DNA of 46,770 bases from Rubripirellula sp. (GTDB taxonomy: Bacteria > Planctomycetota > Planctomycetia > Pirellulales > Pirellulaceae): the NCBI GenBank assembly GCA_022425745.1, contig JAKMEW010000290.1, positions 1 through 46,770 on the forward strand. The letters are read 5' to 3'. Under the pieces are notes generated by a model, which saw nothing but the letters and a program-made list of their open reading frames with translations, made no database searches and was not told where the DNA came from. Shown one piece after another: positions 1-7,863 of the stretch (the first letter of the stretch is position 1; every line of letters starts with the position of its first letter). A program made the position numbers and the translations under genes.

Positions 1-236
1 CACCTCCACTCGCTATCTTGTCCGCAGCTTTTTCGGACCAACAGCAGCCCGAGAAGATGAATCATTTGTGGGAAAGCACAGCGGAAGATTTTCATTTATT
101 GGCGATGTCTCGTCTTAAGCGAGCTGAAATTCTGACATCCAATGTGATCTTGTTGGTGTCGGCATTTTTCGCTTCATATGCAATCTACTTATCTAGTACT
201 TTCCTTCAGGCAGCAATGAAGGGGTTTTGGTACTAA
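1..236 (+). CDS. GspF-like inner-membrane protein, C-terminal fragment (cut by window edge)
   Basis: The frame is open from the first bases of the window to the TAA at 234-236, so this is the 3' end of a longer gene. The visible residues begin with a Pro-Pro-Leu stretch, continue through a helical segment rich in charged residues, and finish with one hydrophobic helix (ILTSNVILLVSAFFASYAIY) and a short tail. That arrangement matches the C-terminus of GspF/PilC-type platform proteins of type II secretion and type IV pilus machines, and it resembles the C-terminus of the next gene. The stop overlaps the next start by one base (taATG), which suggests translational coupling. The TTG at 18 would give a 72-residue protein but is probably only an internal codon. 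Family assignment from this fragment alone is moderate; context strengthens it. Confidence 0.6.
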   Translation, partial: PPLAILSAAFSDQQQPEKMNHLWESTAEDFHLLAMSRLKRAEILTSNVILLVSAFFASYAIYLSSTFLQAAMKGFWY

Positions 237-1531
237 TGTTCACGCCCTTACTTAATCTGTATGTGATTGTGGCGATGGTGATTCTAGTCGGAATCACTCA
301 ATGCCTGACACGATTGTTGCGTCACAGGCCTAGGGGGAAAGGGACGCGATTTTATTCAGGCTTATTACAGGTCATTGCGAAAACCGTCTGGGTGCTTGGC
401 ATTATAGGGCTACTTGTTTCAACACCGCATCCGATCGCTTTTCTTTTGATTCTGTTATTCGTTGGTTCAATCGTTGCCGCAAACCTATCGAGAGTTCGCG
501 AAGAAAGGTTCGCTGTCAATCGTTGTTTTCAGTTAGCCATCGCACAGCAGATCTCGTTTGCGAGAGTATTTGAGGAACTCAGTCGCTACACTCACGGGCG
601 TTTGTCAGATCAGACAAGTAGGTTTGTAAAGAAATTACGTGATGGATGCTCATTGCAAGAAAGCATTCGTTCCTCTCGTCTACCCGTTGATTCAGGTATG
701 GTCTCCCTTATCACGCATTCTGGAGCAAAGCTCGGCGAGTCAAGCCTTTCCAATGCAACGGGGTTAGCGGGGCAAAAGGGTAACGATTACAGCGACGAAA
801 AATTGTCAACGGAACTCGAATCTCAGGTGACACATCAGTTTATTTATCTTGCGACCTTGGTAGCGGGTTGTTGGGCACTCGGGCAGTTTTCCCGCAGAAT
901 CGTCTTGCCGCAACTGGAGTTGATGTTTGATGAATTGGAATTGGCACCGCCATTCACGTCGTTGGTTGGAACGGGAACCATGCCCGACATCTTAGTGTTT
1001 ATGTCAAACGTGTTCATGGTCGGTTTTTTAACGTGGTTAGGTCTGGCAATGTGCGTCACGGTGCTGCCAAAAACTTTTAGTCGCTGCATACCTTGGTTTG
1101 GTCCTACATGGTTTGAGAATCAAAGGTGTTTAGTGATTCGATCGCTCGCAACGGGTAGTGCGGGTGGAGTGGCTGATCGAGATATCTTACTTTCCGCCGC
1201 TGATACGACTTCGGTCCGATGGGTAGCTAAGACATGTCGGAAAACAGCACAGTTGCTTGACCAAGGCGTCCCGCTACAGGATGCGTTAATCCGTACCGGC
1301 TTATTGCGGCGAAGAGATGGTGTTCGGTTGGAGGCAGCACAGAAAAATGGCAGTTTGTCGTTAGCTTATGAATCACTAGCGTTATCGGTAAAACGACGAT
1401 TGATGTATCGCTGGCGATTGCGAATCGCTTGGTTTGTGCCGCTAATTGTTTCCCTGCTGGGGTTCTACGTTTTGGCTCACACTGCCTTGCTTTTCCAGTA
1501 TCTTTACTCCATCGTCAACGCATTAGCGTAG
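236..1531 (+). CDS. GspF-like type II secretion / type IV pilus platform protein
   Basis: This 431-residue inner-membrane protein probably forms part of the assembly platform that couples an ATPase to pseudopilus growth. I see two hydrophobic helices near the N-terminus, then a first soluble helical GspF-like domain (about residues 90-190), a central pair of membrane segments around residues 205-280, a second soluble domain (about 290-390) and a last membrane helix before the C-terminus. This is the usual GspF repeat layout and near the usual length of about 400. I chose ATG 236 because it overlaps the upstream stop; a TTG at 227 in the same frame is the alternative. It follows another GspF-like gene, so the locus encodes two tandem platform proteins. 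Sequence divergence from textbook GspF is high, so the exact machine is uncertain. Confidence 0.7.
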   Translation: MFTPLLNLYVIVAMVILVGITQCLTRLLRHRPRGKGTRFYSGLLQVIAKTVWVLGIIGLLVSTPHPIAFLLILLFVGSIVAANLSRVREERFAVNRCFQLAIAQQISFARVFEELSRYTHGRLSDQTSRFVKKLRDGCSLQESIRSSRLPVDSGMVSLITHSGAKLGESSLSNATGLAGQKGNDYSDEKLSTELESQVTHQFIYLATLVAGCWALGQFSRRIVLPQLELMFDELELAPPFTSLVGTGTMPDILVFMSNVFMVGFLTWLGLAMCVTVLPKTFSRCIPWFGPTWFENQRCLVIRSLATGSAGGVADRDILLSAADTTSVRWVAKTCRKTAQLLDQGVPLQDALIRTGLLRRRDGVRLEAAQKNGSLSLAYESLALSVKRRLMYRWRLRIAWFVPLIVSLLGFYVLAHTALLFQYLYSIVNALA

Positions 1532-1538
1532 GGATATC

Positions 1539-1919
1539 GTGAGAAGTTACATTCATCGTGCTAAACGAGAGCCGATCGGTCATGGTTTTACCTTGCTCGA
1601 GGTAGTTATAGCCGTAGGGTTTCTATCCATTGCGATCACCACAATGCTCAAAATGCACCAGGTGGTGATGCAGCAGGACCGCGATGAGCACAGCAAATTA
1701 CGTGCGACGATGGCAATGGATAATTTGGTCGATTCGGTCGGGAAGATTCCACACCAAGATCTGCCGAAAAAGGCGATTGAATTGGCCGGTGAAGCAGGGG
1801 TCACGGTGGAAGTGAACGGAGTAAAAGCCGAGTCTTTGGTGGGGCTGCATTTGACTTTTCGCCAAGAAAATGTCTCAGGGACAGTGGTGCGACATGTATG
1901 GAGCTTCAATTCAGAATGA
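1539..1919 (+). CDS. Minor pseudopilin with prepilin N-methylation motif
   Basis: A 126-residue protein with a short basic leader followed by the class III prepilin signal HGFTLLEVVIAVGFL: cleavage is expected after the Gly, leaving Phe1 and Glu5, then a hydrophobic helix. A prepilin peptidase would process it and it would join a pseudopilus in the periplasm. Size and position in the cassette (first of three small genes after GspF) resemble GspI-type minor pseudopilins, but similarity beyond the N-terminal helix is not evident to me. The start is GTG 1539, seven bases after the preceding stop. The gene ends in an ATGA overlap with the next gene, so translation of the two is probably coupled. 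Confidence 0.75.
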   Translation: MRSYIHRAKREPIGHGFTLLEVVIAVGFLSIAITTMLKMHQVVMQQDRDEHSKLRATMAMDNLVDSVGKIPHQDLPKKAIELAGEAGVTVEVNGVKAESLVGLHLTFRQENVSGTVVRHVWSFNSE

Positions 1920-2443
1920 CAAGGAGAAGAACGAAATTGAATCGGCCATCCGCTAGATTTATTCAGCGACGCATTCTTGCCAACGCAGGCTTCACTTTGA
2001 TGGAATTGCTGGTGGTGTTAGTACTGACCAGTTCCATCATGGGAACGACGATTAGCTTGATATATCTCGCACAGAAAAGTTATCAGCAATTTGAGATGCG
2101 CCAGAAAGTGCGCAATGAGATCCGAAGCTTTGCTAATGATTTTCGATCAGAGGTTCGCAAAGCAGATTCTGTAAAGTACTTCGACGGCAAGGTCTTTATG
2201 GAATCGCCCGATCAGGGGCGATTCGTTTCATACCAAATTGAAAATGAATCTTCTGTTATGCGTTTGGTGGAAACCTTCGACCAACTGCCGGTTAACCGCA
2301 ATCACTATCGCTTTGGTGCTGAGGTGAAGGTTCAATTTACGTTTGAAGAAAACCTCGATTCTATGAGTTGTGTCTTCACGGATTCGCGATATCCGCTGCA
2401 TCCAATTTTCATTTCGTGTCAGTCAAATGGAGAGATGCCATGA
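1916..2443 (+). CDS. Minor pseudopilin (GspJ-like position)
   Basis: This 175-residue protein has a long basic leader of about 27 residues, then the prepilin motif NAGFTLMELLVVLVL with the expected Gly|Phe cleavage site and Glu5, a hydrophobic helix and a soluble C-terminal domain. The start ATG 1916 overlaps the preceding stop (ATGA); an in-frame ATG at 1898 would add six residues and is less likely. By order and size it corresponds to GspJ-type minor pseudopilins, which cap the pseudopilus with GspI and GspK in characterised type II secretion systems. I infer that role from context only. The unusually long leader may reflect planctomycete prepilins or a later true start. Confidence 0.75.
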   Translation: MTRRRTKLNRPSARFIQRRILANAGFTLMELLVVLVLTSSIMGTTISLIYLAQKSYQQFEMRQKVRNEIRSFANDFRSEVRKADSVKYFDGKVFMESPDQGRFVSYQIENESSVMRLVETFDQLPVNRNHYRFGAEVKVQFTFEENLDSMSCVFTDSRYPLHPIFISCQSNGEMP

Positions 2444-2856
2444 GCGTGTTCCATTTGATTGGACATCGTGGTTCCTCGGGGAAGCGATATCACAGAGGGT
2501 CAGCGATGCTGATTCTGATATTGTCTCTATCACTATTGCTCGCCACCTACTCTGCGACGATGGTGAAACGTATGAACAATGAGAGAGTTATTGCGCACCA
2601 ACAGACCGAGATTCAAATGCTCGAGGCTGCGATTGCGGGCCTGAGTGAGGTTCCTCAACTCGCGCCGGGGGAGTATCGAATGCCGGTTGATGACTCAGGT
2701 AGGAGGGTTGTAGTGGTGGAGAAAAAAGAAACACCGGACAATGAGATAGAAATGTTTGCGAGGTTGCAGCAGGCTGGTAAACAAATCGTGGCAATCAGGA
2801 GGATTGTAAGTCATCGCAACCATTCAACGGGAAACATCCGTGACAATACAGAGTAA
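2440..2856 (+). CDS. Small single-pass protein of the pseudopilin cassette (GspK position)
   Basis: The 138-residue product has a basic N-terminus (residues 1-22), one hydrophobic helix (about 23-42, with the stretch MLILILSLSLLLATYSATMV) and a soluble tail. It lacks the canonical GFTLxE signal, but GspK-type pseudopilins and other minor pilins often deviate there and start with a Gly-Ser-Ala junction; RGSAMLIL at the helix entry could be such a site. The ATG at 2440 overlaps the preceding stop (ATGA), so it is the third gene of a coupled trio. An upstream in-frame start at 2368 would lie wholly inside the previous gene and is unlikely. The assignment as a pseudopilus component is by context; no enzyme motif is visible. 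Confidence 0.6.
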   Translation: MSVFHLIGHRGSSGKRYHRGSAMLILILSLSLLLATYSATMVKRMNNERVIAHQQTEIQMLEAAIAGLSEVPQLAPGEYRMPVDDSGRRVVVVEKKETPDNEIEMFARLQQAGKQIVAIRRIVSHRNHSTGNIRDNTE

Positions 2857-2932
2857 TGTGCGGCAGTGAGTTCGAAGTGGTGACTGACGTTGTTACACCA
2901 TACAGGTACGTACAGAGATTGGTTTTAGAAAA

Positions 2933-3835
2933 ATGAGTATCACAACATGCGGCGTGAGGCACACTGCAAAGCTCCATTTGGATGCGTTCCATCAGGCGAA
3001 AAATCGCGCTGGTTTTACTTTGGTGGAATTGCTTGTCGTGATAGCGATTATCGGCATGCTGGTGGGTTTGCTTTCGCCAGCGGTTCAAGCCATGAGAGAG
3101 TCAAGTCGTAGGTTAACGTGCCAAACCTATCTCGCCACAGTGGGACTCGCGATTCAAGGTTATCACGATCGTTGGTTGCATTATCCAGTTGGTACGGTTG
3201 CAGATTCGGGTCCTGTGTTAAGTCAGGCGAAAGGAAATCATCACAATTGGATTGGACGCCTTTCTGGCTTGTTAGGCCAACCGGTAGTTGCATCGCGAAT
3301 TGATCGATCAGTAGGTGTTTACAGTGAGGCTAATCGAGATGTGTTGACACTACAGTTTCCAGGTATTCGCTGTCCATCGTCGATACAAGATCTATCGAAT
3401 GCAAGTAGTTATGTAGGTTTGCATCATCCAACCGAAAAAACAATCGACGAGACTGATTACGGAGTATTTGTTCTAAATACGACGCTGGCAATCGATGACA
3501 TCCAAGATGGTCTTTCAAATACCGCTTTCGTTTCAGAGAAACTGACCACGATGTATGATTTGGGTTGGCTTAGCGGTACCAGTGCGACAATTCGGAACGT
3601 GGGAGAAGGTATTTCGTCAGATGTCAATATTTATCAACGGCCAAGTGTAGATGTAGTTGGGACGATTGGAAGTCGTCACCCAGCCGGAGTACATCTGCTC
3701 GATGGATCTGGTGGCATTCGATTTATATCCACTCAGGTCGATGCTCGAGTGCTCAGGCAGCTGGCTGACCGACGAGATGGTGAGTTACCAGTTGAGTTAC
3801 AATCACTTGACCAACAACGCGAGAATAATCTTTGA
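2933..3835 (+). CDS. DUF1559 family prepilin-like protein
   Basis: A 300-residue protein with a basic leader and a textbook type IV pilin N-terminus (RAGFTLVELLVVIAIIGML, cleavage before Phe, Glu5). It continues with a SPAVQAMRESSRR segment typical of the DUF1559 family, which is hugely expanded in planctomycetes and usually about 300-350 residues long. These proteins are thought to be pseudopilins or surface proteins exported by type II-like machines. The C-terminal family signature is present but altered: the usual H-x9-DG element reads RHPAGVHLLDGSGG, so the Asp-Gly pair of the element has become Ser-Gly. It lies 76 bases after the pseudopilin trio and probably belongs to the same locus. 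No convincing ribosome-binding site precedes ATG 2933. Confidence 0.85.
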   Translation: MSITTCGVRHTAKLHLDAFHQAKNRAGFTLVELLVVIAIIGMLVGLLSPAVQAMRESSRRLTCQTYLATVGLAIQGYHDRWLHYPVGTVADSGPVLSQAKGNHHNWIGRLSGLLGQPVVASRIDRSVGVYSEANRDVLTLQFPGIRCPSSIQDLSNASSYVGLHHPTEKTIDETDYGVFVLNTTLAIDDIQDGLSNTAFVSEKLTTMYDLGWLSGTSATIRNVGEGISSDVNIYQRPSVDVVGTIGSRHPAGVHLLDGSGGIRFISTQVDARVLRQLADRRDGELPVELQSLDQQRENNL

Positions 3836-3934
3836 CGACAGGATGTCTCGTCATTTTATGTTTGCCTTCCACCGCGAAGTCGTTTGCAAACGTGGGATCA
3901 AGATTGGGACAAGCAACTGCGGGAGATTCATTAA

Positions 3935-6355
3935 GTGCTCAGAGATCTAGCAACCCGTATCTTCTGCTGGCTCATCCTTACCTTGGCTATTGTTAATCAC
4001 GTCAATGCCGAAGCCCCACCATTTACGGATTATTGCGAGCGACTTTCGCAGGAGATCCAAGGTAAGAAGCATGGCTTTCTCGCTGGTAATGTCACCTATT
4101 ACGTTGGCGGTTTTCATGCCAGTTGGAATCTTCAGGAGCATGAGACCCTTGGCTTAACACATCCATTTTTTCACGACCTTAGAGGTCGCGGGGTGGGAAT
4201 CACGCGAAGTAATGGATCCGGTGCAGCAGACACGGGAACAGGTAATGATTTCGGCGGGTGGGAGTTTTATAAAGATACACGTGTTCTTTACGGAAGCGTC
4301 TTGGTGGGTGGTAAAGAATACCAGCATCCAGTTCCGAAAAAAATGATTTGGCGGCCTGATCGATTGATTTGCGAGTATCAGGTTGAAGGAGTCACTATCA
4401 AGGAGGAAAAGTTCATTGGGCTAAACGACGCCGCATGCACACTCATTACCGCATCGCAGCCAGTTAAGTTGCAGTTCAATGGGCAGAGCTTTTTTGGCCG
4501 CCATAGCGTTAGCAGCACTGCATCAATTCGATATGTCCAATCCGAAAATGCCATTCATGTGGTCGAAGGTGGGACAACAAAGTGCAAGCCTGACACGGAT
4601 CGATTAGAGAGGGTTGCGCCAATCATGTACGACGGCATGAGTACCGTACTGAAAGTGTCCCAGGATATATCGTCCACCTGCAGTTTTTCGACTGGGGAAA
4701 AAGGGCAACAGGTTTATGAGTTTGTGGTTCATTGCGATCAGGAGGGTGTGGCGATCGTCTGGGCCATGAATGACCAATATGACTTGGCGATCACAGCAGC
4801 GAACGAAATTGGTGGGCAGGTTGCCTCGTCTAGCACAGGTAGAAATTCTGATGCACCGTACATGTTCGGAGGGGCGCGCAATGTGCGGGAAGCAATGTTC
4901 GAGAAAACATCTGCGGTTAACGTTGAGTTAAATCAACAGATACCTTGGTTTCGATGTTCAGAGCAAAAGCACGAAGCAATTTATTATTATCTGTGGTCTC
5001 TTTACCTAATGTATTACATCAATGTTGGAGATGGATGGGAGAAAGAGTCGCATACGCAAACCGCAGTTAATAATTTCCTCGGAATACATCGGTATGATTC
5101 AACGTTTCAGATCCGAGTTGGAGCGTGGTTGCAGAATAAGCCCCATTACGCCTACGGAAATGTTTTAACGTGGAAGCATCTGTTTACATCTGGTCACTTT
5201 CTAAAAGCCGATAATGGTGTCATTGCATTGGCGGATAATAAGGGGACAACTTGGCATTCAGGTGTCTACGGTAACGAGTTGTCAGAGCATGTGCTCGGTG
5301 CATGGCAGATCTATCAGCATACGGGGGACGTTGAATTTCTAAGAGACTGTTACGAGGGGTACTTCCGTGATGTTTTCTACGATCAGATCGCCCCGTTTGC
5401 TTCGAATCATTTTGTAGTTGCTGAGATCTTGCTGCAGATGGCGCAATTACTGGGACACAGCAAGGATGTGTTGCACTGGAATAAAATCGTGCAGCGTAAC
5501 GAAGAACAGATGGATTCGTGGTTTGAACAGCGATGGGAGGTACATCGTCATTCACGTTACTTTGCAGGTCCGCGTGATGGAATGTTGATGACGAATGGTT
5601 TTTGGCATTTTCGGTCCCCATATTTTCCGCGCGAATACGCTTTGCAAATGACTGAGGCCTGGGCTTTGAATCACAAAGCGGGCTTTTACGGCGATTTTTT
5701 CCCACTCGCAATGTCGCGAAAATCGATGAGTGATTTTTCTAGTTCCATCGACCATTCCTTTGGCTACACACCAGACACCGCATATTTCACATTGAGCGGG
5801 ATGTTTCAGCAAAGGATGGGTGTGATCGCGCAGAATTTGGCGATCAATCATCTGTCTAACTATAACTTTGATGATGAGTGGAATATTCCTGTTGCTCCGG
5901 AGGCGTACACTCGGTCTGGCAGTAAATTTGGCGATCAGTATTCAAACTTTAATGCCGGAAAAATATTGCTTTATCTCGAGGGTTTTGCCGGGATTAGTTA
6001 TTCGATACCTCGGCAACGACTCTGGTTGCAAGAAAACCTGCCAGCAGAATGGCAATGGATGAAATTAAAAATTCCAGTGAACCCCGGCGTTGATCAAGAA
6101 ACGGTTTGGGTAGATTTTCAGTACTCTCGAGAGTCGGAAGGCGAAAAAACGACCAAGCGAATTTGCGTGGAGAATTGTCCTTTATTGCTGACAGTTGAAC
6201 CGTGTAATGAGGGTAAAAAGGTTTCCGACATGTTTGTATTTCCGGAGACAGATGTGGCAACGAGAGGCGAGTATCCTGAGTCACCCCGCGTAGAGTTTTC
6301 TGAGTCGCATCAACGCGCAATGGTCACGATGGCATTAGAAGATATTGGTGATTAA
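3935..6355 (+). CDS. Exported six-hairpin glycosidase-like protein
   Basis: The 806-residue product begins with a signal peptide (hydrophobic residues about 9-24, cleavage near VNAEA). The N-terminal half, about residues 40-310, looks like a beta-sandwich. From about 340 onward it is helical with repeated aromatic/acidic motifs (HRYDSTFQIRVGAW, SEHVLGAWQIYQHTG, FRDVFYDQIAPFASNHF), as in (alpha/alpha)6-barrel glycosidases such as GH63-, GH65- or MGH1-type enzymes. I therefore infer hydrolysis or phosphorolysis of a carbohydrate in the periplasm or outside the cell; the GH family and catalytic acids cannot be fixed by eye. Start GTG 3935 is supported by GGGAG at 3921-3925. The next gene, another exported hydrolase, begins two bases after the stop, so the two are almost certainly co-transcribed. 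Confidence 0.5.
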   Translation: MLRDLATRIFCWLILTLAIVNHVNAEAPPFTDYCERLSQEIQGKKHGFLAGNVTYYVGGFHASWNLQEHETLGLTHPFFHDLRGRGVGITRSNGSGAADTGTGNDFGGWEFYKDTRVLYGSVLVGGKEYQHPVPKKMIWRPDRLICEYQVEGVTIKEEKFIGLNDAACTLITASQPVKLQFNGQSFFGRHSVSSTASIRYVQSENAIHVVEGGTTKCKPDTDRLERVAPIMYDGMSTVLKVSQDISSTCSFSTGEKGQQVYEFVVHCDQEGVAIVWAMNDQYDLAITAANEIGGQVASSSTGRNSDAPYMFGGARNVREAMFEKTSAVNVELNQQIPWFRCSEQKHEAIYYYLWSLYLMYYINVGDGWEKESHTQTAVNNFLGIHRYDSTFQIRVGAWLQNKPHYAYGNVLTWKHLFTSGHFLKADNGVIALADNKGTTWHSGVYGNELSEHVLGAWQIYQHTGDVEFLRDCYEGYFRDVFYDQIAPFASNHFVVAEILLQMAQLLGHSKDVLHWNKIVQRNEEQMDSWFEQRWEVHRHSRYFAGPRDGMLMTNGFWHFRSPYFPREYALQMTEAWALNHKAGFYGDFFPLAMSRKSMSDFSSSIDHSFGYTPDTAYFTLSGMFQQRMGVIAQNLAINHLSNYNFDDEWNIPVAPEAYTRSGSKFGDQYSNFNAGKILLYLEGFAGISYSIPRQRLWLQENLPAEWQWMKLKIPVNPGVDQETVWVDFQYSRESEGEKTTKRICVENCPLLLTVEPCNEGKKVSDMFVFPETDVATRGEYPESPRVEFSESHQRAMVTMALEDIGD

Positions 6356-6357
6356 GA

Positions 6358-7782
6358 ATGAGTGCGACACGCCTTCATTGGCTGATAGCGGTAACGCTTG
6401 GTACGATTTGCTCGGCACTGGGACCCGCTCAAGCGGACCAGTTATTCGATATGCAGAAAATCCGCGATCATCAAACTTTAGAAGTAACGGTGAGACAACC
6501 TTGGCACGATGTGTCAGGGCAAGTGCCGACACGCCAGAAGTTGGTGACAATTAACGTGGGAGAAATTTGGCCCGGGCAAGAATTTCGTGTTCCGGTACGA
6601 ATGATCGTACCCGCAGACACGAGAGCGAAGGGCTTTCATCTCACTGGTTCAAATACGCCGATGAAATTGGAGCAAGAAGCAGGGCTTAATCAGTTAGAAC
6701 AAATACTCATCGAGGGTGGTGTCGGTCTGGTTAAAACCGTTGTGCAGGAGCCGCGAACCTATGGGCAAGCCGCATTAGCCAATGAAGCTGAGCGCCGTTT
6801 CGCGCGCACCCTCAATCCACGTTTCAAGATTCAGTACTGGGCTTGGCCGGCTACACTGATGCGTGCAATCACGTTGGCATATTCTGAGCCGAATCATTTT
6901 GCGTCTGGCAAGATTGCCGTAAGCGGGGGATCGAAAAATGGGGCAAGCCCCTCGATGGCTATCATTCATGATTCGAGAATGACAGCGATTCACGCCTCCG
7001 TATCGCCCATCTGGGATTCACCGCTTCGTTCGTATGATCGGCGAGCTTGGGGCATCTTAGAGTCCACGCAGGAACGACGAGGGGTTTTTTCTGGCGGCCA
7101 CTTTGGCCCCGGTTTTCATGAGGCGGTTCTCTCTGCAGGTTATGGATGGAAAGATCTAGAGCGATTTGCTGCAGAGATTTCCGATGACGTCTTCATATCG
7201 AGGAACTTGGATCAACTTCGCGAACGGAACGTGGCGATGTTATTTCACCCCGGTACGCACGATATGGTTGCGTATGACGTACTGTGGGGTGGCACGCATC
7301 ACCCGGGGATACCAATTTATCTTGGTGCCAACACTGGTCATGGCAAAAAAGGGCACCCGCAAATTGAACGCGATCAGCAAAATAAATCTGCTTTTTTACT
7401 TTCGCACTTTTTTCCTCAGCAGACCAAAGGGCTCATGCTTATCCCACCAAAGGTGAATGTAAAGGCTGTGAAAGACGCAGTCGAATTGCGAGTAATATTT
7501 CCCAAGGGAACACCAGCCGAAACAGGGCGGATATGGTGGATGGAAAACCGTGCTGATGACGGGACACCACGTTATTTATCTGAACTGATACCTCCTAATA
7601 ACAGTCTACCGATGCATTACGAGGAGAAAGATGATTTGTGGTTTGCCACGATAGTTACGCGACCGCAAGTGAAAACATTGGATGTGTTTTCCAATCATCG
7701 AAAGACTATTGTTGTTAAAGGGAAGTCGTATCGCACTTACCTTTCGAGTCCTTATACGCGAGTTATTATCCCCGAAAGGTGA
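6358..7782 (+). CDS. Exported alpha/beta hydrolase, PhoPQ-activated (PqaA)-like
   Basis: A 474-residue protein with a signal peptide (residues 1-26, ending AQA). It carries a nucleophile-elbow-like SGGSKNGAS motif near residue 190, which resembles the GASKRG element of PhoPQ-activated pathogenicity-related proteins, then a candidate acid loop (FHPGTHDMVAYD) and a candidate histidine loop (NTGHGKKGHP) in the right order for a Ser-Asp-His triad. This implies an esterase or peptidase-like alpha/beta hydrolase acting outside the cytoplasm; the substrate is unknown. The start ATG 6358 lies two bases after the stop of the glycosidase-like gene, suggesting that the pair works on the same material, for example an esterified polysaccharide. 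That link is inference. Alternative: an acetylxylan-esterase-like member of the same fold. Confidence 0.5.
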   Translation: MSATRLHWLIAVTLGTICSALGPAQADQLFDMQKIRDHQTLEVTVRQPWHDVSGQVPTRQKLVTINVGEIWPGQEFRVPVRMIVPADTRAKGFHLTGSNTPMKLEQEAGLNQLEQILIEGGVGLVKTVVQEPRTYGQAALANEAERRFARTLNPRFKIQYWAWPATLMRAITLAYSEPNHFASGKIAVSGGSKNGASPSMAIIHDSRMTAIHASVSPIWDSPLRSYDRRAWGILESTQERRGVFSGGHFGPGFHEAVLSAGYGWKDLERFAAEISDDVFISRNLDQLRERNVAMLFHPGTHDMVAYDVLWGGTHHPGIPIYLGANTGHGKKGHPQIERDQQNKSAFLLSHFFPQQTKGLMLIPPKVNVKAVKDAVELRVIFPKGTPAETGRIWWMENRADDGTPRYLSELIPPNNSLPMHYEEKDDLWFATIVTRPQVKTLDVFSNHRKTIVVKGKSYRTYLSSPYTRVIIPER

Positions 7783-7863
7783 GTGTAAAACTCTATGCAA
7801 AGCGATTTTCCCAATGGATTCGTTTTCATTCCAAAGGGTTACAGATCGAGGTAAATTGGTTCA

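Noticed and set aside
3657-3950. 97-codon ORF overlapping the end of the DUF1559 gene
   Set aside because: Most of it lies out of frame in a well-supported gene and it shows no motif; the following gene has its own start with a ribosome-binding site.
5220-5711. 163-codon antisense ORF inside the glycosidase-like gene
   Set aside because: Complement of a long gene with clear signal peptide and structure; the translated sequence is rich in Arg, Ser and His without any motif.
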